A stretch of DNA of 64,000 bases from Lachnospiraceae bacterium (GCA_016283755.1 JAEENO010000017.1:1-64000), one strand, 5' to 3'. Shown: positions 42,193-51,898, counted from the first letter of the stretch. Numbers and translations are program-made. Notes: generated by a model not told the origin, from the letters alone.

Positions 42193-42936
42193 CTATTCAT
42201 TAGCTTTGTTACTGTTAATAACCTTGGTTTCGGATGCTGAGTTAAGGCAGATATTGCTGTGCGGGCAACCGAAGCAGGATTCCTTACAGTTTGCTTCATA
42301 GACCTTACGGCCTTTTTTGATATTGTTAAGTTTTACTCTGTTGATTATAGCCATTATAATACCAAGTACAAAGAATGCACCCGGTGCAAGCACTATAATC
42401 GAAATCGGAATATATCCGTGGGTACCGGCTGCTACATCCTTAATCGGAATAATATTAAAACCAAATACCGTACCGGAACCGATAAGTTCACGTACTGCGC
42501 CGATAATTGTAATTGAACAGGTAAATCCGAGACCCATTCCGATACCGTCGAATAATGAAGGAATCGGTGGATTCTTGGAAGCATAGCTTTCCGCACGTCC
42601 TAAGATAATACAGTTAACAACGATTAAAGGAATATAAATTCCAAGAGCACTGTATATTGCAGGTACATAAGCCTGTAACAAAAACTGTACCATAGTTACG
42701 AATGAAGCTACGACAACGATGAAAGAAGGAACTCTTATTCTATCGGTAATTACCTTACGTAAAATCGATATAAGTAAGTTGGATAATGCAAGTACTACCG
42801 TTGTGGAAAGTCCCATTCCAATACCGTTAATTGCAGAAGTTGTAACCGCAAGTGTCGGACACATACCAAGCATAAGCACAAAGGTAGGATTCTCTTTGAT
42901 AATACCGTTATATAATCTCTCAAGAGGCTTATTCAT
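42193..42936 (-). CDS. rnfE: Rnf complex subunit E with Cys-rich C-terminal tail
   Basis: NPTFVLMLGMCPTLAVTTSA; tail CKESCFGCPHSNIC. Confidence 0.95.
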   Translation of the reverse strand: MNKPLERLYNGIIKENPTFVLMLGMCPTLAVTTSAINGIGMGLSTTVVLALSNLLISILRKVITDRIRVPSFIVVVASFVTMVQFLLQAYVPAIYSALGIYIPLIVVNCIILGRAESYASKNPPIPSLFDGIGMGLGFTCSITIIGAVRELIGSGTVFGFNIIPIKDVAAGTHGYIPISIIVLAPGAFFVLGIIMAIINRVKLNNIKKGRKVYEANCKESCFGCPHSNICLNSASETKVINSNKANE

Positions 42937-43565
42937 TAGTTATCACCTCCGTCTTCATAATATCCCAGTACGGAATTTTTGTATAAAAGCGCTCCGTTTA
43001 CAGCTGAAGTAACTGCATTTGAAGTTTTTGTTGCACCGGAAATCGCATCAATTTCATCTTCGCCTGTCGCTCCGGATTTCGTCAAACGGAACTTTTCGGT
43101 CTTAACATTAGCAAACTGGGAATAAAATCTCTCTTCTTTTGCTTTCATACCAAGACCCGGTGTCTCGTTAAGCGTTAAAAATGAAATGCCGTTAACCGTA
43201 TTGTCATTTCTTATACCTACAACAATTGTTACATCTCCGCCATAACCCTTTGATGATGTTGCGGTTACGCAATAACCGAGAATCGCTCCGTCCTTATCAA
43301 CTGCGGTAATAACTTCATTAATTGTAACACCTTCAATTCCCTGACTTTCAAATAATTCACCGTAAGAAGCATCAATTATTGAAGCATCCCAGTCATCATG
43401 GAAATCGGCAGCATCTTCAAATACCATCGAATATGCTTCAATCTTCGCATTCTTCTCAGCTTCTTCAATCGGATCCTTGGTAATCATATATGTTGCACCA
43501 AGTAAAACTCCTGCAATAAGAGTAATTAAGAAGATTCTTAATGTATCGTTAATTATTCTATTCAT
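42936..43565 (-). CDS. rnfG: Rnf complex subunit G
   Basis: SGATKTSNAVTSAV flavinylation motif; start trimmed from 43685. Confidence 0.95.
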   Translation of the reverse strand: MNRIINDTLRIFLITLIAGVLLGATYMITKDPIEEAEKNAKIEAYSMVFEDAADFHDDWDASIIDASYGELFESQGIEGVTINEVITAVDKDGAILGYCVTATSSKGYGGDVTIVVGIRNDNTVNGISFLTLNETPGLGMKAKEERFYSQFANVKTEKFRLTKSGATGEDEIDAISGATKTSNAVTSAVNGALLYKNSVLGYYEDGGDN

Positions 43566-44514
43566 TCTTCTTACCTCCCGTCTTTTCGAAACCAAACGGT
43601 AACGGCATTGATATCTTATCAATAAGCGGTACAAGAAGGTTTGAGAATATAATTGCGAATGATACGCCTTCTGCGGATGCACCATAGATTCTGAATAATC
43701 CTGTAAGGATACCTAAAATTGCACCGTAAATAATGCGACCCTTTGTTGTAATAGGACTTGTTACATAATCGGTTGCCATAAAGAATGCACCGAACATTAA
43801 TCCGCCTCCGCAAAGATGAGCGGTTAAGAAATGCATATCAAATCCATGCTTACCAAATAAAAGGATAAACACGGAGAAAGTAAGAATATACATTCCCGGT
43901 ATTGTAATATCAATAATTCCGAAAGCAAGAAGAATTATAGCACCGATAAGAATAGCAATAACAGATGTCTCGCCAATTGTACCCGAAATATTACCGAAGA
44001 ACATCTTGAATACATCTACACTCTCACCTGCTTTGAGTAATGTTAAAGGTGTTGCACGACCCATTGCATCTAACGGGAAGTTTGTCATATATCCCGCAAA
44101 GGAGATAACCATAAAGCATCTTGCAGCTAATGCAGGATTCATAAAGTTCTGACCTAAACCGCCGAATACCATCTTTACAAAGAAAATTGCAAAGAAACCG
44201 CCGATAATCGCAAGATACCAAGGTAATGTTGACGGGAAGTTAAGCGCAAGCAAAAGTCCCGTAACAACTGCAGATAAATCATTAATTGTCTGCTTTCTCT
44301 TTAATACAAGATTAAATACGTATTCTGTCAATACGCAAGTTGCAATTGTTACTAAGATAAGTAACAATGAATTCAAGCCGGATACGGCATAAAAGTTAAT
44401 TACACCAAAGATCGTAGCAGGAAGTAATGAAATTATTACCATAAGCATGATTCTTTGAGTTGTAAGCTTGCATCTTACATGCGGTGATGAAGATACATTT
44501 AATAAATCTCCCAT
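43558..44514 (-). CDS. rnfD: Rnf complex subunit D
   Basis: Multi-TM; MGRATPLTLLK; GGLMFGAFFMATDYVTSPI. Confidence 0.95.
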   Translation of the reverse strand: MGDLLNVSSSPHVRCKLTTQRIMLMVIISLLPATIFGVINFYAVSGLNSLLLILVTIATCVLTEYVFNLVLKRKQTINDLSAVVTGLLLALNFPSTLPWYLAIIGGFFAIFFVKMVFGGLGQNFMNPALAARCFMVISFAGYMTNFPLDAMGRATPLTLLKAGESVDVFKMFFGNISGTIGETSVIAILIGAIILLAFGIIDITIPGMYILTFSVFILLFGKHGFDMHFLTAHLCGGGLMFGAFFMATDYVTSPITTKGRIIYGAILGILTGLFRIYGASAEGVSFAIIFSNLLVPLIDKISMPLPFGFEKTGGKKNE

Positions 44515-44523
44515 GATTTCCTC

Positions 44524-45846
44524 CTACTTCTTCTTTCTTCTATTGGCAAGAACCGTCTGACGACCTGTTCTTATCATCTGTGTCAAATGCTTCTTAGCCG
44601 GACATATATAATTGCAGGAACCGCATTCCATACATTCCTGTCCGTTCATCTTTTCGAAGCCTTCGATATCATTATGTTCCATAAGCTTGGCAAGTCTTGA
44701 AGGAACAAGTCTCTGAGGACATACCTCAACGCACTTACCGCAGTTAATGCAATGTGTGGATTCATACATTGCAACCTGATCCTTAAGGAAGCAAAGCATT
44801 GCGCCGCTTGTCTTAACAATCGGAATATCCATATTGGATACCGCAAATCCCATCATAGGACCGCCGCAGATAATCTTAGCCGGTGTATCAACAAATCCGC
44901 CTGCTTCTTCAACAAGTTCCATAAAGTTGGTTCCAAGTGGAACATCGAAGTTACGAGGATCCTTGATTGCTTCACCTGTAATGGTAACTATTCTGTGTGT
45001 AAGCGGTCTTCCGAACTTAACAGCCTTATACATGTTCATAATAGATGAGTTATTAAGAACGATGCATCCGAGATCAGACGGCAACTTGGAAGAATTAAGC
45101 TTTCTTCCTGTGGTTGCGAAGATTATCTGACGCTCACCACCCTGAGGATACTTGGTTTCAAGAACTTTAACTTCGATCTTGTCATTATCCTTAACCAGCG
45201 CTTTAACTTTCTCTATACAGTCAGGCTTATTATTCTCTATAGCTATATATCCTCTTGCATTGTCAAATAATGAAACAAGAATCTTCATACCTTCAACAAG
45301 GGATTCAGGCTCTTCCATCATAAGTCTGTAATCTGATGTAAGATAAGGCTCGCACTCAGCACAGTCTGCAATGATATATTCTATCTTCTCAGGCTCCTTA
45401 GGACTAAGCTTAACATGCTGTGGGAAACCCGCACCGCCCATGCCGACAATACCCGATTTCGTAATTCTCTCCATTATCTCTTCGCGTGTAAGCTTAGTTA
45501 CATCTTCAACCTCAGAGAATTCAACGCTTTCATAGTTATTATCGTTCTCAATAACGATAGAATCAACGTAATTGGACATTGCATTCATTCTCTTGTCAAA
45601 AGCTTTAACCGTACCTGAAACCGATGCATATATAGGTGCTGACATAAAACCGTCAGCTGCAGCAATGAGCTGACCGATCTTAACATGCTCTCCTATGGTA
45701 ACAACAGGCTTTGCAGGTGCTCCGATATGCTGTGACAGCGGATATACCAATTCGCCCTTTGGACGATATTCTTTAATCGGCTTATCCATTGAGAGTTCTT
45801 TGCCTTCATAAGGATGAACTCCGCCTTTAAAAGTTAAATCTCCCAT
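44524..45846 (-). CDS. rnfC: Rnf complex subunit C
   Basis: TFKGGVHPYEGKELS; CINCGKCVEVCPQRLVP; CMECGSCNYICPAK. Confidence 0.96.
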   Translation of the reverse strand: MGDLTFKGGVHPYEGKELSMDKPIKEYRPKGELVYPLSQHIGAPAKPVVTIGEHVKIGQLIAAADGFMSAPIYASVSGTVKAFDKRMNAMSNYVDSIVIENDNNYESVEFSEVEDVTKLTREEIMERITKSGIVGMGGAGFPQHVKLSPKEPEKIEYIIADCAECEPYLTSDYRLMMEEPESLVEGMKILVSLFDNARGYIAIENNKPDCIEKVKALVKDNDKIEVKVLETKYPQGGERQIIFATTGRKLNSSKLPSDLGCIVLNNSSIMNMYKAVKFGRPLTHRIVTITGEAIKDPRNFDVPLGTNFMELVEEAGGFVDTPAKIICGGPMMGFAVSNMDIPIVKTSGAMLCFLKDQVAMYESTHCINCGKCVEVCPQRLVPSRLAKLMEHNDIEGFEKMNGQECMECGSCNYICPAKKHLTQMIRTGRQTVLANRRKKK

Positions 45847-45985
45847 ATTCGTCTCACTTTCCTGTTTATTTTATTTAAATAATTAAGTACGAAAAAATAC
45901 AATTTAATTATATCATAGGGATTTACTATATGATATTATGTTATTATTCTAACGTGGTTTTTTTCAAATACAAAATAATACAAAA

Positions 45986-47014
45986 ATGAAAGGATGTCCG
46001 TCTGTGAAAATCATTCAAAGTGAATTGAAAATTAAAGATATAAACGGAATTAACGAAACATACATCCCCGAGGATGCGCTTTTCTTTGATATTGAAACTA
46101 CGGGCTTTTCGGCCAAGACATCCTCTCTTTATATGATCGGATGTGCAAAAAGAAAAGGCGATTACCTTAACATAGTTCAGTATCTTGCTGAGGATAAAAA
46201 GGAAGAAGTATCGCTTCTTACTTCATTCTTCTCTCAGAACATCGGTATAAATTCTTACATAAGTTATAACGGTAACCAGTTTGATATACCGTACCTTATT
46301 GAAAAAGCAGATAAATACAATATTGATACAGATATGTTCATGCTCCCGTCCTATGACATATACAAGGAATTAAAGCCATATAAGGACTTTTTTAAATTAC
46401 CGGATATGAAGCAGAAAACCCTTGAAAAGTTCCTCGGAATAGATAGACGAGACCCTTATTCAGGCGGTGAATTAATTAAAGTATATGAAGCATATCTTCA
46501 CTTACACGATAAAGAAAATGAAGCAATACTTCTTCTTCATAACTATGAAGATGTCCTCGGTATGATTAAGCTTCTTAATATTAAGGACTACTTAAAGCCA
46601 TTATCCGGAGAATTCTCATATAAAAGCGCACACACAGAGAAATCCAATGATTACTACGGTAATGAAATCGAAGAACTTGTACTTATAGGAAGTATCGAAA
46701 ACGAAGTCTTAAATCCTGTGTCTTACAATAAATATGGTTATTACATAAGCATATATGATAAAAAGATTGTAATAACAAGTCCCGTTAAAGACGGCAAGAT
46801 AAGGGTCCCGTATAAGAATTACAAGGAGTATGTATATCTTATAAGCGAAGATATGGCTGTATTAAAGGAACTTGCCACTTGCGTTGATAAGAATAATAAA
46901 AAACGCGCGACTAAAGAAAACTGCTACGGAAAATACACACTTGATAAAGACAGTTTAAACAACAAAGAATTGCTAAAGGAATATATGCTGGCAATACTGC
47001 GGGTTATAATATAG
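45986..47014 (+). CDS. YprB-like ribonuclease H-like domain protein
   Basis: FFDIETTGFSAKTSSLYMIG; SYNGNQFDIPYL; HNYEDVLGM. Confidence 0.88.
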   Translation: MKGCPSVKIIQSELKIKDINGINETYIPEDALFFDIETTGFSAKTSSLYMIGCAKRKGDYLNIVQYLAEDKKEEVSLLTSFFSQNIGINSYISYNGNQFDIPYLIEKADKYNIDTDMFMLPSYDIYKELKPYKDFFKLPDMKQKTLEKFLGIDRRDPYSGGELIKVYEAYLHLHDKENEAILLLHNYEDVLGMIKLLNIKDYLKPLSGEFSYKSAHTEKSNDYYGNEIEELVLIGSIENEVLNPVSYNKYGYYISIYDKKIVITSPVKDGKIRVPYKNYKEYVYLISEDMAVLKELATCVDKNNKKRATKENCYGKYTLDKDSLNNKELLKEYMLAILRVII

Positions 47015-47192
47015 AAAACGGGTTTCTCTTAGAGAAACCCGTTTTCTATTAGACTTAAGGCGCGGCGTCTAATGAGAATGCCGCGCCTTACCCGCTTCGC
47101 GGCAAGTCCTTCGGACTTGGTCATATACGGAAGGAGTTTCCCTAAGGGAAACTCCTTCCTGCAAAAAGAGCCCCCTATTCGGAGACTCTTTT
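47012..47192. repeat. Array of tandem hairpins/terminators in convergent intergenic region
   Basis: 47012-47048 TAGAAAACGGGTTTCTCTTAGAGAAACCCGTTTTCTA; 47056-47090 TAAGGCGCGGC..GCCGCGCCTTA; 47092-47102 CCGCttcGCGG; 47103-47119 CAAGTCCttcGGACTTG; 47129-47159 GGAAGGAGTTTCCCtaaGGGAAACTCCTTCC; 47166-47192 terminator-like stem for minus strand. Confidence 0.8.
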
Positions 47193-47248
47193 CAAAACTT
47201 ATTTGATCTACAGTAGATAAGTGACACTATACGTCATCAAATCTCAAA

Positions 47249-48034
47249 CTATTTGTTCTTGGTGAAGAAGAAAGACTTGGAACGGTCATAACCTAATTCG
47301 CGATAGTTGATGATCTGTTCTGTTGAGCCAATAAAGAGTGTACCATTTGTCACAAGTGCATCATTGAACTTGGCATAAATGTCCTCTTTTGCTTCTTCAG
47401 TGAAATATATTAATACGTTTCTGCAAACTATTAAATGACAGCCAGTCGGGTAAGGATCCTTTAAAAGATTATGTTCCTTAAACTCAACTCTCTGCTTGAT
47501 CGCGTCAGAGATCTGGTAGGAGCCGCCTATTTCAGTGAAGAACTTTTTCTTCAGATCAGCCGGTACATTCTCAACGCTCTTGGCTGCATATAATCCAACC
47601 TTAGCCTTGGCAATGACCTGCTTATCTATGTCAGTTGCAAATATTTTGATTTTCTCTAACGGTAAATGTCTGGACAAAGCCATAACCAGTGAATATGGTT
47701 CGTCGCCTGTCGAGCAGGCTGCACTCCAAACCTTAAGGTTATTACCAAATTTGCTGATTAAGTTAGGAAATACTTCTTTGTCAAGAAGCTCCCACTGTTC
47801 AGGGTTACGATAGAACTCAGACACATTAATCGTAAGAAAGTTGACAAATTCTTCAAAGCGTTCTTTGTCTCCGCGAATTAATGCAACATATTGATCGTAT
47901 GTGCTGCACATATTCTTACCGATCAGCGTATCAATACGCCTTTTCATCTGCTTCTCTTTGTAAGCATTAAGATCAATCTTTGTAAGATTGAACACGTCGC
48001 CTTTAAACTTCTCGTAACCTTCAAGAACTGGCAT
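47249..48034 (-). CDS. cheR: CheR-type protein-glutamate O-methyltransferase
   Basis: NVSEFYRNPEQWELL; VWSAACSTGDEPYSLVM; CRNVLIYF. Confidence 0.95.
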   Translation of the reverse strand: MPVLEGYEKFKGDVFNLTKIDLNAYKEKQMKRRIDTLIGKNMCSTYDQYVALIRGDKERFEEFVNFLTINVSEFYRNPEQWELLDKEVFPNLISKFGNNLKVWSAACSTGDEPYSLVMALSRHLPLEKIKIFATDIDKQVIAKAKVGLYAAKSVENVPADLKKKFFTEIGGSYQISDAIKQRVEFKEHNLLKDPYPTGCHLIVCRNVLIYFTEEAKEDIYAKFNDALVTNGTLFIGSTEQIINYRELGYDRSKSFFFTKNK

Positions 48035-48047
48035 TGATTCACCTCAT

Positions 48048-49142
48048 TTACTGTTTGTCTGCTAAGTCTTCGGAAGCCTCAGCCGGTGCATCAGGTTCAA
48101 GCATTGCTTTGATGCTTAAGCTGATCTTCTTATCAGCCTCGTTAAAGTCAACAATCTTAGCTTCGATTGTATCTCCAACCTTAAGCACATTTTCAGGCTT
48201 CTCGATATGCTCTTTGGAAATCTGTGACACATGTAATAATGCATCAACGCCTTCATCAAGTTCGATGAATGCTCCAAAGTCAGTCATTCTAGCAACTTTA
48301 CCCTTAACGATGTTGCCAACAGCAAAACGGGTTGTTGCATCTCTCCAAGGATTCTCATCTTCAAACTTTCTTGAAAGAGCAATCTTTGTATCTTTAATAG
48401 CCTTAACGAAAACTCTTACGCTGTCGCCCGGCTTAAAGACCTTCTTAGGGTTGTCAATTCTGCCCCATGACATTTCGGAAATATGAAGAAGTCCGTCAGC
48501 TCCGCCGAGGTCAACGAATGCACCGAAATCAGTAACATTCTTGATTGTTCCTTCGATAACATCTCCTTCTTTAATCTTTCCGAGTAATTCTGCCTGTGCT
48601 TCAGCTCTCTTGGAAGCAACAAGCTGTTTTCTGTCACCGATGATTCTGTGACGTCTCGGATTAAATTCCGTAATAACGAATTCAATCTCCTGATCTTTGT
48701 ACTTTGTAAGATCTTTTTCAAAAGTATCGGAAACGAGACTTGCAGGAATGAATACCTTAGCTTCGTCAACGATTACACTAATTCCGCCCTTTAATACCTC
48801 GGTTACACGAGCTTTTAATACTTCGTGATTGTTAAATGCGGCTTCGAGTCTCTCATTGCCTGCTTCTGCTCTTAATCTCTTATAGGAAAGCATTACCTGG
48901 CCTTCACCGTCGTTAACCTTAACGACTTTGACTTCCATCTTATCGCCCGGCTTTGCAACAGTAGTTAAATCAACAGGCTCGTTGGAATACTCATTGCGTG
49001 AGAGAATTCCGTCTGCCTTATAGCCGATGTTAAGAACGATTTCTTCCGGCTTAACGCTGATAACTGTACCTTCAACGACCTCCCCATTCCTTATAGTTTT
49101 AAAAGATTCTTCAAGCATTTGTTCAAAACTTACTTCTGACAT
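48048..49142 (-). CDS. rpsA: S1 RNA-binding domain protein (30S ribosomal protein S1-like), four S1 repeats
   Basis: Four S1 motifs (e.g. VTDFGAFVDLGGADGLLHISEMSWGRI); start MSEVSFEQML after AGGAGG, overlapping ispH 3' end by 20 nt. Confidence 0.9.
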   Translation of the reverse strand: MSEVSFEQMLEESFKTIRNGEVVEGTVISVKPEEIVLNIGYKADGILSRNEYSNEPVDLTTVAKPGDKMEVKVVKVNDGEGQVMLSYKRLRAEAGNERLEAAFNNHEVLKARVTEVLKGGISVIVDEAKVFIPASLVSDTFEKDLTKYKDQEIEFVITEFNPRRHRIIGDRKQLVASKRAEAQAELLGKIKEGDVIEGTIKNVTDFGAFVDLGGADGLLHISEMSWGRIDNPKKVFKPGDSVRVFVKAIKDTKIALSRKFEDENPWRDATTRFAVGNIVKGKVARMTDFGAFIELDEGVDALLHVSQISKEHIEKPENVLKVGDTIEAKIVDFNEADKKISLSIKAMLEPDAPAEASEDLADKQ

Positions 49143-49974
49143 TAGTTTGAACCTCCTCAATTAATTTGTGTGGGGTTGATGCCCCTGCTGTAATACCTAC
49201 AGAATGGACCTCTCGAGGAAAATCACCCTCAAGATCGTTGATGGTTTGAATATAGTAAGTATTGGCGCATGTATTTAAACAGATCTCATACAGCTTACGC
49301 GTATTCGAACTGGTCATACTCCCGATAACAATCATGCAATCAGAAGTCCTCGCAAGAGATTCGGCTTCTTCCTGTCTCTCTCTTGTTGCGTTACAAATGG
49401 TATTTATAACATTTATATCATACCTTTTTTTACGAATAATTTCAACTAATTGTTCAAATTTATTAAGATTAAATGTTGTCTGTGAAACAATACATATTTT
49501 TTCATTTTTTTCTGCACGAAATTCTTCCGCTTCTTCTGCCTTGTCAATCGCGTAAACCTTAGAGTTTACGCACCATCCCATGATACCTTTTACTTCCGGA
49601 TGGTTCTTATCTCCTATTATCAGAATTGTTTCACCGTTACTTGAATGTTCGTAAACCAGCGTATGAATTTTTTTCACATTGGGACAGGTTGCGTCCTCTA
49701 CCGTAAACCCACTTTCCCTAAGTAAAGCCTCTTCTGCACGTGTTACACCATGCGAACGAATGACAACGATTCCTTTCGGATATTCGGAAAGCTTATTAAG
49801 GTCGTTTATTATCTTAACGCCTCTTTCTTCAAGTTCTTTTACTACTTCTTCGTTATGGATTATCGGACCGTATGTATATATCGGAATTTTGGCATTCTCC
49901 GAAAGCTTATATACTTTATTTACTGCAAGTTTGACTCCGAAGCAAAATCCTGCGGTCTTAGCGACTTTAATTAT
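49123..49974 (-). CDS. ispH: 4-hydroxy-3-methylbut-2-enyl diphosphate reductase; 5' end without canonical start codon
   Basis: By-eye translation upstream of the ORF-track start (GTG at 49677) reads PIIKVAKTAGFCFGVKLAVNKVYKLS...GPIIHNEEVV...VIRSHGV...EDATCPNVKKIH; no ATG/GTG/TTG in frame before 49677. The stated 5' end (ATA codon 49974) is provisional. Confidence 0.9.
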   Translation of the reverse strand: MIKVAKTAGFCFGVKLAVNKVYKLSENAKIPIYTYGPIIHNEEVVKELEERGVKIINDLNKLSEYPKGIVVIRSHGVTRAEEALLRESGFTVEDATCPNVKKIHTLVYEHSSNGETILIIGDKNHPEVKGIMGWCVNSKVYAIDKAEEAEEFRAEKNEKICIVSQTTFNLNKFEQLVEIIRKKRYDINVINTICNATRERQEEAESLARTSDCMIVIGSMTSSNTRKLYEICLNTCANTYYIQTINDLEGDFPREVHSVGITAGASTPHKLIEEVQTNVRSKF

Positions 49975-50636
49975 TGGTTTTTTTTTACGTAAGAAGCAAT
50001 TTTCTCAACAACTTCATCAATTGTCATATCGGAAGAATCTACGAATATCGCGTCGTCTGCTTGCTTTAACGGTGCTATATCTCTATGCATATCTCTATAG
50101 TCACGCTCTTCTATATCCTTTTTAATCTTCTCCATGTCAGCGTCTTCGCCTTTTTCTTTAAGTTCCGTATAGCGACGTCTTGCACGTTCTTCAACGGATG
50201 CCGTAAGGTATATCTTAAGATCCGCATTAGGCAATACGCAGGTTCCGATGTCACGTCCGTCCATTATTACATCGTTTTCTCTTGCAAGAGACTGCTGTAA
50301 TTCAAGTAAATGAGCTCTTACAGGACCGTATACCGATGATGCGGAAGCCATATTGCCGACTTCTTCCGTACGAAGCATGGAGGTTACATTCTCACCATTT
50401 AGGATAACCTGCTGAACGCCGCCCTTATATTCAATCGTTACGGTTGCATTCTTAACAGCAGCGCAGATTCCCGCTTCATCATCTTTACTTAATCCTTGTC
50501 TTATAAAGAAAATTGCCAAAGCTCTGTACATTGCTCCCGTATCTACATAGATAAACGAAAGATTCTTGGCCAATGTCTTGGCAATTGTGCTTTTACCCGC
50601 ACCCGCAGGTCCGTCGATTGCAATATTGTAGCTCAT
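49971..50636 (-). CDS. cmk: Cytidylate kinase
   Basis: IAIDGPAGAGKSTIAKTLA; DTGAMYRA; DGRDIGTCVLP. Confidence 0.97.
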   Translation of the reverse strand: MSYNIAIDGPAGAGKSTIAKTLAKNLSFIYVDTGAMYRALAIFFIRQGLSKDDEAGICAAVKNATVTIEYKGGVQQVILNGENVTSMLRTEEVGNMASASSVYGPVRAHLLELQQSLARENDVIMDGRDIGTCVLPNADLKIYLTASVEERARRRYTELKEKGEDADMEKIKKDIEERDYRDMHRDIAPLKQADDAIFVDSSDMTIDEVVEKIASYVKKNQ

Positions 50637-50645
50637 AACGTCCTC

Positions 50646-51881
50646 CTATACTTCATCTATTCCTTTACCGGCGGTCATTCCCGTCGACCATGCAATCTGG
50701 AGATTAAAGCCTCCCGTATATGCATCAACGTCAATCATTTCTCCCGCAAAGTAAAGATTCTTAATTCTCTTTGATTCCATAGTCTTAGGATTAATATCTT
50801 TAACCGATACTCCGCCTCTTGTAACGATTGCTTCCGTAAACGGCCTTAATCCCGTAATCGTAAGCGGTAATTTCTTCATAAGCGACACAAAGTTACTGCG
50901 TTCATTCGCCTTAATCTCACACACTTTAATGTCAGGATTAATTCCCGATAACTTAACCATAACAGGTGCAAGCTTACCCGGAAAAAGCGGTGTAACAGCA
51001 TTCTTAAACTGCTTGGTCTTATTCATATCGAATTCGCGAAGTACACGCTTATCCAATTCTTCGTGACTCATGGCAGGCTTAAGATCTATGTATAACTTTA
51101 ACTGTTCCTTGGCAAGTCTCTCATTAACCACAGCAGATGCTGATATAATAATCGGTCCGCTTACACCGAAGTGTGTAAAAAGCATCTCTCCGAAATCCTT
51201 GTATAAAAGCTTATCCCGGCTATCATAGACGGAGGCTTCCACGTTTTTTAAAGAAAGTCCCATCAGTTCTTCGACAAAGGTCTCTTTGGTCTCGAACGGG
51301 ACAAGTGACTGCAAAAGGGGTTTTAGGTCGTGACCTGTCTCCCCTGCCCATCTTATGCCGTCACCGGTACTTCCCGTTGAAGGATAAGATATACCGCCTG
51401 TAGCAAGAATTACATCATCGGCCGATAATTCTTCGTTTTTAAGCTTAACTCCCTTAACGCAATCATCTTCTATAATCAATGATTTGACTTCTGTATTAAG
51501 TCTTATATCAACATTTCTTCGTAAAAGCTCATTATGTAAGACTTTTATAACATCGGAAGAATGATCCGACTCAGGAAATACACGATTACCGCGCTCATAT
51601 TTTACCTTAAGGCCGAGCTTTTCAAAGAATTCAACAGTCGCCTTATTATCAAAAGCATAAAGCGATGAATACATAAATTTACCGTTATGTACAATATTCT
51701 TGAATAACTCTTCCATATCGCAGGTATTGGTGAGATTACATCTGCCCTTGCCCGTAATATAGACTTTCTTACCGAGCTTTTCATTCTTCTCAAGAAGAGT
51801 AACTTTATTTCCGTTATTGGAAGCTGCTATCGCAGCCATCATACCTGCAGCACCGCCGCCGACAACAATTACTTTTTTCAT
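50646..51881 (-). CDS. HI0933/BaiN-type NAD(P)/FAD-dependent oxidoreductase
   Basis: VVGGGAAGMMAAIAA; KVYITGKGRCNLTN; LYFAGEMIDVDAYTGGFNLQIAWSTG. Confidence 0.94.
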   Translation of the reverse strand: MKKVIVVGGGAAGMMAAIAASNNGNKVTLLEKNEKLGKKVYITGKGRCNLTNTCDMEELFKNIVHNGKFMYSSLYAFDNKATVEFFEKLGLKVKYERGNRVFPESDHSSDVIKVLHNELLRRNVDIRLNTEVKSLIIEDDCVKGVKLKNEELSADDVILATGGISYPSTGSTGDGIRWAGETGHDLKPLLQSLVPFETKETFVEELMGLSLKNVEASVYDSRDKLLYKDFGEMLFTHFGVSGPIIISASAVVNERLAKEQLKLYIDLKPAMSHEELDKRVLREFDMNKTKQFKNAVTPLFPGKLAPVMVKLSGINPDIKVCEIKANERSNFVSLMKKLPLTITGLRPFTEAIVTRGGVSVKDINPKTMESKRIKNLYFAGEMIDVDAYTGGFNLQIAWSTGMTAGKGIDEV

Positions 51882-51898
51882 AAGATTTACCGTAATAA

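Noticed and set aside
49123-49677. ORF-track IspH start at GTG 49677
   Set aside because: It would omit the N-terminal GFCFGV cysteine and the CPNV region; frame is open upstream with clear IspH homology.
49679-50125. 148-aa plus-strand ORF antisense to ispH/cmk
   Set aside because: Minus strand encodes clear IspH N-terminus and Cmk; plus-strand translation is low complexity with no recognisable motif.
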